Below, one piece after another: positions 1-6,603 of a stretch of 16,735 nt of DNA. The stretch covers positions 1 to 16,735 of the forward strand of contig CAAEDD010000054.1 of NCBI GenBank assembly GCA_900754515.1, read 5' to 3'. Position numbers and translations under genes: made by a program. The DNA is from an uncultured Oscillospiraceae bacterium. Its GTDB lineage: Bacteria > Bacillota > Clostridia > Oscillospirales > Oscillospiraceae. The notes beneath the pieces are model-generated. The model worked only from the letters and a program-made list of their open reading frames with translations, was not told where the DNA came from and made no database searches. Numbering within the stretch: position 1 is the first letter of the stretch; each line of letters starts with the position of its first letter.

Positions 1-384
1 ATGATATTGGGATATATACAATTATAATATATAGATGATATAATAAAGACAAAGAAGTTTGCGGCAAGCCGGAGAAAAGCTGCGCCGGGTGCTGCGGAGC
101 CAGGATAAAAAGAGCCCGCTGAAAATTTTTTTGGAAACTATGGGAACAAAGCCGGGGGGCAAGGCGTCATATAAGTGACGATGGGAAAATGCAACAAAGA
201 GTTACAAAAGATTGTTAAGAATTATTAAGATTACCTGAAAGGGACTGAGGAAAATGTGACAGAAATGCCGCAAAAAGGCGAGAAATAATGCATTTGCTTG
301 ACATAACATTACAAAAAGTCAATTTTCTCGTTCAGACTAGTTACAAAAAAGAAAAAAATTATAGCAAAACTGTGAAAAAAGTAC

Positions 385-413
385 TTGCATTTTACATAAC
401 ATCGTGGTACATT
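385..413 (+). promoter_or_regulatory. Candidate extended -10 promoter of the surface-protein gene
   Basis: TTGCAT (385-390) is followed after 17 bp by TACATT (408-413), and a TG dinucleotide sits one base before the -10 (405-406), giving an extended -10 element. The transcript would have a leader of about 80 nt. The two hexamers each match the sigma-A consensus in four of six positions, so this is a reasonable but unproven call. Confidence 0.5.
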
Positions 414-484
414 ATATTCACACCAGAGATGGGCGGGGGAAACCCATTGAAGGCAAACAATTATGTGTTTAAAAATAGCAATAT

Positions 485-490
485 AAGGAG
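485..490 (+). promoter_or_regulatory. Ribosome binding site of the surface-protein gene
   Basis: AAGGAG lies 9 nt before the ATG at 500. It fixes this ATG, which is followed directly by a signal peptide, as the start. Confidence 0.75.
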
Positions 491-499
491 ACGGACAAC

Positions 500-2881
500 A
501 TGAAAACAGCAACTAAAATCTTATCAATGCTTCTTCTGGTTGCCATGTGCCTGAGCCTGATGGGCGGCTCTGCCTATGCCAGCGGCCTGGCTCCCCTTGG
601 GGACGACAACAATACCCAGAGCTCCGCGGGAAGCAGCGGCATATATGGTCTTGCCCCTCTGGATGAAGGGACCGTGAGCAACGGAAATGCGTCCGGGGAC
701 CAGGGAACCGTGAGCAACGGAAATGCATCCGGAAGCCAGGGAACCGTGAGCAACGGCAACACCATTTATGGCCTGTTTGAGACCGACGGTGTGGAGACTT
801 ACTCCGCCCTGGATCACAACTGGGTTGTGGGTGCCAACGTGTATAAGACCCTGAGCGAAGCTCTGGCAGCTGTCGGCTCCGGCGGCACCATCACTCTCAA
901 CGCTTCTGTGAATCTGGATTCCAGTGTCACTATCAACAAGAACGTGACCATCGACCTGAAGGGCAACACCCTGACCCTCAACGGAAACCAGATATACGTT
1001 TCCAGCGGCTACACTCTGAACCTGCAGAACGGTACTGTTGTTAATATGGATCAGGCCATCGCAAATGTTGACGGTTACCTGAACCTGTACAGCATCACCG
1101 CATCCAGCGCCACCTTTACCGGTTCCGCCACTTCTTCCAGCAACCCCTGCAGGATCCAGATCTACAATGACTGCAACTTCAGCGGATCCGTGCCCGACAG
1201 CAAGTACATGGCTCCCGGCTTCACCAGCGACGGCAGCGGCAATACCAAGGTTTATGTCGCCAGGATCGGCAGCGTGTACTATGACGATGCCGTTAATGCA
1301 ATCAACGCCGCCAAGGACGGCGAGACCGTCACCTTTATCACCGATACCAGCGTAGCCGCAGATATCCACGCCTACAATGTGACCATCACCAAGAACATTA
1401 CCCTGGATCTGGGCGGCAACTCCCTCCAGATGAACGGCTCCCAGATAAATAATGCAAACGTCACTGTTTACGGCACTACCCTGAAGGGTGACATCACCTG
1501 CAACAACGGCAAGCTCACTCTGGGCAGCGGCACCAGTGCAGACGGTATGATCACCCTCAACGGCGGCAGCCTGACCCTCAACGGCGGCACCGTCAAGGAA
1601 GTGTGGGTGAATAACGATGCTACCCTGAACATGGCCAGCGGCACTATCAACAGCTTGGGCGTCAATGCCGGTACTCTGAACGTCAGCGGCGGTACTGTCG
1701 AGAGCTTTGTTGCAGGCAGCACCAGCCTGAACCGCGCCATCACCGGCGGCCAGTGGAAGTTTGACGCCGGCCAGCTGGCAGCTTTCCAGAGCGCCATTGC
1801 CAACGGCTATGAGGCCGTGCAGGGCAACCCCTACTACACGGTGCGCAAGATCGGTGATTCCGGCAGCTCCGGCAACGACGGCAACTTCAACTACATTGTC
1901 TACGGCTCTCCCTACACCAGGAACAGCAACGGCAGCGTGTATGTTGATATCTCTGCTCAGTCCACCAACGGCTATTGGGTTGGCACCAACTCCAATGCCT
2001 CCAACGCTACCAAGCTGCCCACTACCTACTACAGCCTGGTAAGCAATGTCTACGGCATTTACAACTACCGTCTGACCTTTACAAATAGCTATCTCAACTC
2101 TCTGGCAAACGGCACTTACTACATCTTTGCAGTGTACAACGGCAACACCGTTAGAATGGGCAGCTTCGTTGTCCAGGGCGACGGCAGCACTGTCATCCCC
2201 GGTACCGCATCTGTGTGGCCCGTGGAGGACACCTGGTACTCCGGCAGCGGTATGTACTACTTCTATGTAACTCCCGGCCTGAAGCTGGTGGACGGCACTA
2301 ACTACAGCTACTACGATGTGGTTATCGACGGCATGCAGATAGGCGGCGACAAGCTCTCCTACAACGGCTACCAGAAGTTCGGCGTGGCCTCCAGTGTCAT
2401 GGATACTCTGGCCACCGGCACTCACAGCATCACTGTGCTGACTACCGCAGGCTATGCTACCGGCAGCTTCCGTGTGGGCGCCACCCTCAGACCCGTGGAT
2501 ACCGACAAGCACGTTATCGGCAGCAGCAAGAATCTTCAGTTCGTCTGCTCCGAGGCCATCTCCCGGGTATGGGTTGGCGGTGTTGAAATCACCAACAACT
2601 ACGGCGACTACTACACCCTCAGCTCCTCCGGAAAGACCATCACCCTCAGCGCAGCTTTCCTGAACAACCGCACTGCCGGTCAGACCTACACTCTCACCGT
2701 GCAGACCGCTTACGGTGATACTCCCAGCTGCACCTTCCAGATCCTCACCAAGGCTCAGGCCTCCGGAAGCCCCCAGACTGGCGATGAGAGCAATCTGGCT
2801 CTGTGGGCAGCGGTGCTCATCCTCTCCGGCGGCGCAGCAGTTGCTGTTCTGCCCAAGGTCAGGAAAATGAAGAGCAAGTAA
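500..2881 (+). CDS. Secreted, sortase-anchored surface protein with beta-helix-like repeats
   Basis: Predicted 793-residue cell-wall surface protein. Residues 1 to about 27 are a signal peptide (two Lys, a Leu/Met-rich core, then SAYA before the likely cleavage). Residues about 57-87 are a 12-residue tandem repeat built on GTVSNGNASG. Residues about 100-440 hold two related modules (VYKTLSEALAAV and VYYDDAVNAINA starts) followed by short strands rich in NGG, LTLNGG and LNVSGGT, the look of a right-handed pectin-lyase-like beta-helix. The 450-745 region is Tyr/Gly/Thr-rich and probably Ig-like or other beta modules. SPQTGD (757-762), a hydrophobic helix and a KVRKMKSK tail form a sorting signal; SPxTG is the variant used by class B sortases such as that of C. 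difficile. No catalytic motif is seen. Role in adhesion or glycan binding is inference. No sortase gene lies in this window. The gene stands alone, with its own promoter and terminator. Confidence 0.85.
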   Translation: MKTATKILSMLLLVAMCLSLMGGSAYASGLAPLGDDNNTQSSAGSSGIYGLAPLDEGTVSNGNASGDQGTVSNGNASGSQGTVSNGNTIYGLFETDGVETYSALDHNWVVGANVYKTLSEALAAVGSGGTITLNASVNLDSSVTINKNVTIDLKGNTLTLNGNQIYVSSGYTLNLQNGTVVNMDQAIANVDGYLNLYSITASSATFTGSATSSSNPCRIQIYNDCNFSGSVPDSKYMAPGFTSDGSGNTKVYVARIGSVYYDDAVNAINAAKDGETVTFITDTSVAADIHAYNVTITKNITLDLGGNSLQMNGSQINNANVTVYGTTLKGDITCNNGKLTLGSGTSADGMITLNGGSLTLNGGTVKEVWVNNDATLNMASGTINSLGVNAGTLNVSGGTVESFVAGSTSLNRAITGGQWKFDAGQLAAFQSAIANGYEAVQGNPYYTVRKIGDSGSSGNDGNFNYIVYGSPYTRNSNGSVYVDISAQSTNGYWVGTNSNASNATKLPTTYYSLVSNVYGIYNYRLTFTNSYLNSLANGTYYIFAVYNGNTVRMGSFVVQGDGSTVIPGTASVWPVEDTWYSGSGMYYFYVTPGLKLVDGTNYSYYDVVIDGMQIGGDKLSYNGYQKFGVASSVMDTLATGTHSITVLTTAGYATGSFRVGATLRPVDTDKHVIGSSKNLQFVCSEAISRVWVGGVEITNNYGDYYTLSSSGKTITLSAAFLNNRTAGQTYTLTVQTAYGDTPSCTFQILTKAQASGSPQTGDESNLALWAAVLILSGGAAVAVLPKVRKMKSK
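668..760 (+). repeat. 36-bp in-frame tandem repeat (about 2.6 copies)
   Basis: Units start at 668, 704 and 740. Each full unit encodes twelve residues: GTVSNGNASG followed by DQ or SQ. The third copy is cut after GTVSNGN. The copies differ at only a few bases. Because the unit is a multiple of three, copy changes would lengthen or shorten a linker just after the signal peptide without breaking the frame. Confidence 0.9.
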
Positions 2882-2925
2882 GCTGACTGAAAGCAAAGAT
2901 CCATAAACTGTTTATCAGCAAGTTG

Positions 2926-2958
2926 TCCCCCGGCTCTATGGAGCCGGGGGATTTTTTT
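2926..2958 (+). terminator. Intrinsic terminator of the surface-protein gene
   Basis: An 11-bp perfect, GC-rich stem (2926-2936 with 2941-2951) closes a TATG loop and is followed by seven T residues (2952-2958). It lies about 45 nt after the stop codon and isolates the surface-protein gene from the glycogen operon. Confidence 0.95.
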
Positions 2959-3040
2959 CGTTTAAGGGGATTTTTTAACTGATAATACACTGTGCATATA
3001 CAGCAAAATGCCTATTTTGTATTGGCAGAAAAGTTTTCTC

Positions 3041-3069
3041 TTGGAATTGACAGGAAAAGTATGTATAAT
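3041..3069 (+). promoter_or_regulatory. Sigma-A-type promoter of the glgB-glgA-amylase operon
   Basis: TTGGAA (3041-3046), a 17-bp spacer and a perfect TATAAT (3064-3069). A TTGACA also occurs at 3047-3052, but it is only 11 bp from the TATAAT, so the upstream hexamer is the better -35. The leader to the glgB start would be about 40 nt. No riboswitch-like structure is seen in it. Confidence 0.75.
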
Positions 3070-3104
3070 AAAAACGAAGTACTTATAAAAAATACGTTCA
3101 GACA

Positions 3105-3110
3105 AGGGAG
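3105..3110 (+). promoter_or_regulatory. Ribosome binding site that decides the glgB start
   Basis: AGGGAG ends only 2 nt before the first ATG (3113) but 8 nt before the second ATG (3119). The normal spacing favours 3119 as the true start. Confidence 0.65.
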
Positions 3111-3118
3111 ATATGCGC

Positions 3119-5080
3119 ATGGATGCAAAATATCTGGCTTATATTCCTCAGGGGGATATATATCTATTTAACACCGGAAAGGCACAGAAGGCATGGCTTT
3201 GCTATGGCTGCCGCTTTGTACCGGAAGTAAACGCTCACCGCTTTATCCTTTGGGCTCCCAATGCCAAGGCAGTATCGCTGGTGGGTGATTTTAATGGCTG
3301 GAACCGTGATGCTACACCCATGGAACTCATGGACGGGGGAGTGTGGGTCTGCTTTGTGGAGGGACTCAATAAAGACGCTCTGTATAAATACTGCGTCACT
3401 CAGGCGAACGGCAGACAAGTGCTGAAATCCGACCCCTTTGCGGCCTTCTCCCAGAACGGTAAGGACACTGCCTCCATTGTCTGGGACGGCGGAAACTACC
3501 AGTGGACGGATAAGGGTTATATGAAAAGACGGGCAAAGCGCGATGCGCTGAGTGAGCCCATGAGCATATACGAGGTCAATCTTGGCTCCTGGAAAGATTT
3601 GGGCTATGACAAACCGCAATACCGTCTGCTGGGTGAGGCTCTGGCTGCCTATTGCAAGGACATGGGGTTTACCCATGTGGAATTGATGCCCGTGACCGAG
3701 TATCCCTATGACGGTTCCTGGGGCTATCAGGTGACAGGTTACTACGCACCCACCTCCCGCTACGGGAATCCGGATGATTTTAAATATATGGTGGATACAC
3801 TCCATGCCGCCGGCATAGGCGTAATTATAGACTGGGTACCTGCCCACTTCCCCAGAGATGAACACGGCTTGGCCTGCTTTGACGGTACTAACCTTTATGA
3901 GTGCAAGGAGCAGCGTATGGCCGAGCATCCTGATTGGGGCACGCTCATATTTGACTATGGCTCAAACCAGGTGCAGAGCTTCCTCACTTCCTCGGCCTGC
4001 CTCTTCTTTGAGGAGTACCACGTGGACGGTATAAGAGTGGATGCAGTATCCTCCATGCTGTACCTGGACTATGGCCGGGGAAGCAATTTCACTCCCAACA
4101 AGGACGGCGGCAATATCAATCTGGAGGCCGTGGCTTTCCTTCAGAAGATGAATACCACTGTTTTGAACAATTACCCCGGTGCAATCACGATCGCCGAGGA
4201 ATCCACCGCCTTTCCTCTGATAACCGGTAAAGTGGAGGACGGCGGCCTGGGCTTTACCTTCAAGTGGGATATGGGCTTCATGCACGACACTATAGACTAC
4301 ATGTGCCTTGACCCCTACTTCCGCAGCTTTAATCACAACAGGCTTACCTTCTCAATGATGTATGCCTTCTCAGAAAACTTTGTTCTGGCCTACTCCCACG
4401 ACGAGGTGGTTCATGGCAAGGGTTCAATGGTAAACAAGATGAGCGGGGAATACGATCAGAAGTTTGCCTCCCTGCGCACTCTCTATGGATACCAGTTTGC
4501 TCACCCCGGCAAAAAGCTTTGCTTTATGGGTGGGGAATTTGCTCAGTTTATAGAGTGGAATTGGCAGCAGCAGCTTGACTGGATGCTGCTGGACTATCCG
4601 AAGCACGAAGGCATGCACCAATATTACAAACAGCTGAATCATATTTATCAGAACCATCCTGCCCTTTACCGGATCGACAAATCCTGGGACGGCTTCCACT
4701 GGCTGAATGTGGATGATAAGGATCGCAGCTCCATCGCCTTTATGCGTTTATCCCCCAAGGATGACGACTATGTGGTATGCGTGTGCAACTTCACTCCGGT
4801 GGATTATGAGGATTTTGTCATAGCCCTCCCCTGTGAGGGAACCCTCAATAAACTGCTGAGCAGCGACGACGAGATTTATGGCGGCAGCGGCAAGAGCTGC
4901 AAGAAACGGATTAATTCCCGCAAGAAGCCTTTCCTGGATATGCAGTTTTCTGCCAACGTGACTTTGCCTGGCATGTCATGCCTCTTCTACAGTTTCAGGC
5001 CAAAGAAGGAGGAGAAGACGGCAAAGGCTGTCAAGTCCACAAAAACTGTAAAAAGCGAAAAAAAGAAAACTAAGAAGTAA
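3119..5080 (+). CDS. glgB: 1,4-alpha-glucan branching enzyme
   Basis: Cytoplasmic enzyme (EC 2.4.1.18) that cuts alpha-1,4 glucan chains and re-attaches them by alpha-1,6 bonds during glycogen synthesis. Counting from the ATG at 3119 (653 residues), a CBM48-type domain covers about 40-110 (WAPNAKAVSLVGDFNGWN). The GH13 barrel follows with DWVPAHF (238-244), DGIRVD with nucleophile Asp308, AEEST (359-363) with the acid/base Glu, and SHDEVVHGK (426-434) with the third catalytic Asp428. All catalytic residues are present. A beta-sandwich C-domain follows. The protein is of normal length for the short bacterial form lacking the N1 domain. Odd point: the last 25 residues are a Lys-rich tail (12 Lys) that looks disordered. 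An ATG two codons upstream (3113) is possible but badly spaced from the ribosome binding site. First gene of the operon, 44 nt before glgA. Confidence 0.95.
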   Translation: MDAKYLAYIPQGDIYLFNTGKAQKAWLCYGCRFVPEVNAHRFILWAPNAKAVSLVGDFNGWNRDATPMELMDGGVWVCFVEGLNKDALYKYCVTQANGRQVLKSDPFAAFSQNGKDTASIVWDGGNYQWTDKGYMKRRAKRDALSEPMSIYEVNLGSWKDLGYDKPQYRLLGEALAAYCKDMGFTHVELMPVTEYPYDGSWGYQVTGYYAPTSRYGNPDDFKYMVDTLHAAGIGVIIDWVPAHFPRDEHGLACFDGTNLYECKEQRMAEHPDWGTLIFDYGSNQVQSFLTSSACLFFEEYHVDGIRVDAVSSMLYLDYGRGSNFTPNKDGGNINLEAVAFLQKMNTTVLNNYPGAITIAEESTAFPLITGKVEDGGLGFTFKWDMGFMHDTIDYMCLDPYFRSFNHNRLTFSMMYAFSENFVLAYSHDEVVHGKGSMVNKMSGEYDQKFASLRTLYGYQFAHPGKKLCFMGGEFAQFIEWNWQQQLDWMLLDYPKHEGMHQYYKQLNHIYQNHPALYRIDKSWDGFHWLNVDDKDRSSIAFMRLSPKDDDYVVCVCNFTPVDYEDFVIALPCEGTLNKLLSSDDEIYGGSGKSCKKRINSRKKPFLDMQFSANVTLPGMSCLFYSFRPKKEEKTAKAVKSTKTVKSEKKKTKK

Positions 5081-5124
5081 GGTTTTGCCCTGAGTGAGTT
5101 TCCCGTAATAAAGGAGGATGGCCA

Positions 5125-6603
5125 ATGAAAAAAGAATTCAAAGATATGCTCCGCGAAAGAGGGCGTACCGAAATGCCCAACGTTCTGCTGGCTGCTGCCG
5201 AGTGCGCGCCTCTGTCCAAAACCGGCGGTTTGGCCGATGTGGTTGGCACACTTCCCAAGGCCCTGAAAAAGCTGGGCATAGACGCCAGAGTCATCACACC
5301 GTATCACCACTGCATCAAGGAGAAATATGCCGACAAGGTGGAACATATGTTCTACTTTTACTCCAGAATGGGCTGGCGCAACGCCTATGTGGGGCTGGAA
5401 AAACTTGTGCTGGATGATATAACCATTTATCTTATTGATAATGAACAATACTTTGGCGATGCTATCTACAGAGGCGGCAACGCCGAGGGCGAACAGTATT
5501 CCTTCTTCTGCCGCGCTGTTCTTGACGTGATACCCAATCTGGACTTCAGCGTGGATATCATCCACTGCAACGACTGGCATACTGCAATGATGCCCATGCT
5601 GGCCCATACTCAGTACAGGGGCTGGGTCCAGGACAAAATCAAATACCTGCTCACCATACACAATATCAAGTTCCAGGGCCGCTACAGCTTTGAGTTCGTA
5701 CAGGATCTGCTGGAAGTGGACAGCAGCTATTATATAAGCGATTATCTGGAACAGGACGGCTGCGCCAACTACCTGAAAGCAGGCTGCGTCTTTGCCGACA
5801 GGATAAATACCGTCAGCCCCAGCTATGCAAAGGAGATCATGACTCCGGAGTACTCCGAGGGCCTGGATGGTATACTCAATGCCCGCAGCGCCCAGCTCAC
5901 CGGCATACTCAACGGCATTGATACAAAGGTCTTCAATCCCACCAAGGACCCGGCTCTTCCCGCCCGCTATGACCGGGGCCACCTGAAAGGCAAGGCCCAG
6001 TGCAAGGCTGTGCTTCAGGAGCAGATGGGTCTGGAAGTCCGGCCCGACGTGCCTATTTTTGCAATGGTCACAAGGATGACCCCCCAGAAAGGCTTTGACC
6101 TGGTGGCCTGCGTTCTGGACGATTTGATGAGTCGGGAGGATATGCAGCTAATGCTCCTTGGCAGCGGAGAGGAGCGCTTTGAAAACTTCATGCGGGGCGC
6201 CGAGAGCCGCTACAGAGGCAAAGTCTGCTCCTACATCGGCTACAATGAGGATCTGGCCCACCTGGTGTATGCCGGCAGTGACTTCTTCCTTATGCCATCC
6301 CGCTTTGAGCCCTGCGGCCTCAGCCAGATGATAGCCATGCGCTATGGATGCATTCCTATAGTCCGGGAAACCGGCGGACTAAAGGACACGGTAAAACCGT
6401 ACAACCGCTTTACCGGAGAAGGCACCGGCTTTACCTTTGCAAACTTTGATGCCTGGGAGATGCGCGACACTATTCGCACCGCCCTGAGTTGCTACAGGAA
6501 TGACGAGATTATGCGTGGACTGATTAACTATGCCATGCAGGAAAACTTCAGCTTTGATCTTTCGGCAGAGGAGTACGCAAGACATTACATATGGATGCTC
6601 TAA
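5125..6603 (+). CDS. glgA: Glycogen synthase (ADP-glucose type, GT5)
   Basis: Transfers glucose from ADP-glucose to the non-reducing end of alpha-1,4 glucan (EC 2.4.1.21), cytoplasmic. The 492-residue protein has both halves of the GT-B fold: KTGGLADV (32-39, nucleotide-sugar loop), HCNDWHT (147-153), NGID (263-266), RMTPQKG (317-323), the SRFEPCGLSQ motif (392-401) and ETGGL (415-419). The family normally has S/RTGGL at the last site; Glu in front of TGGL is a mild variation. The start is fixed by AAGGAGG (5111-5117), 7 nt before the ATG; an out-of-frame ATG at 5118 overlaps that site. About 16 residues precede the usual MPNVLLAAAECAPL start of the family. The 3' end overlaps the following amylase gene by 13 nt, so translation is probably coupled. 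No glgC/glgD (ADP-glucose pyrophosphorylase) or glgP is present in this window. Confidence 0.95.
   Translation: MKKEFKDMLRERGRTEMPNVLLAAAECAPLSKTGGLADVVGTLPKALKKLGIDARVITPYHHCIKEKYADKVEHMFYFYSRMGWRNAYVGLEKLVLDDITIYLIDNEQYFGDAIYRGGNAEGEQYSFFCRAVLDVIPNLDFSVDIIHCNDWHTAMMPMLAHTQYRGWVQDKIKYLLTIHNIKFQGRYSFEFVQDLLEVDSSYYISDYLEQDGCANYLKAGCVFADRINTVSPSYAKEIMTPEYSEGLDGILNARSAQLTGILNGIDTKVFNPTKDPALPARYDRGHLKGKAQCKAVLQEQMGLEVRPDVPIFAMVTRMTPQKGFDLVACVLDDLMSREDMQLMLLGSGEERFENFMRGAESRYRGKVCSYIGYNEDLAHLVYAGSDFFLMPSRFEPCGLSQMIAMRYGCIPIVRETGGLKDTVKPYNRFTGEGTGFTFANFDAWEMRDTIRTALSCYRNDEIMRGLINYAMQENFSFDLSAEEYARHYIWML

Larger units (their letters stand above)
1..499. other. AT-rich leader without a convincing gene
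   Basis: No convincing gene lies in this stretch; short open frames here lack a ribosome binding site and family-like sequence. It holds a candidate promoter (385-413), a ribosome binding site (485-490) and several short repeats. The octamer TTACAAAA occurs at 202-209, 309-316 and 341-348. ACATAACAT occurs at 301-309 and 394-402. A small inverted repeat, CGTCA/TGACG, lies at 165-180, and ATGGG/CCCAT forms a small hairpin just before the surface-protein gene (about 429-448). A TTGACA at 298-303 has no good -10 partner. These could be regulator sites, but no known operator is recognised. Confidence 0.5.

Noticed and set aside
165..180. CGTCA/TGACG palindrome as a known operator
   Set aside because: Only five bases per arm and not matching an operator I can name; it could be chance.
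415..499. c-di-GMP (GEMM) riboswitch in the leader of the surface-protein gene
   Set aside because: A GGG-rich hairpin tempted this idea, but the leader is too short and lacks the conserved GEMM core.
524..2896. Minus-strand open frame of 790 codons opposite the surface-protein gene
   Set aside because: It mirrors the strongly biased codons of the + strand gene (GGC, AAC, ACC), giving a low-complexity Ala/Gly/Val-rich product with no signal, domain or suitable ribosome binding site. The + strand frame has a signal peptide and a sorting signal.
3047..3052. TTGACA as the -35 box of the glgB promoter
   Set aside because: Only 11 bp separate it from the perfect TATAAT. TTGGAA at 3041-3046 gives the normal 17-bp spacing.
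4987..5982. Minus-strand open frame of 331 codons opposite glgB end and glgA
   Set aside because: It runs across two well-supported genes and their junction, and its translation resembles no family. It is a shadow frame.
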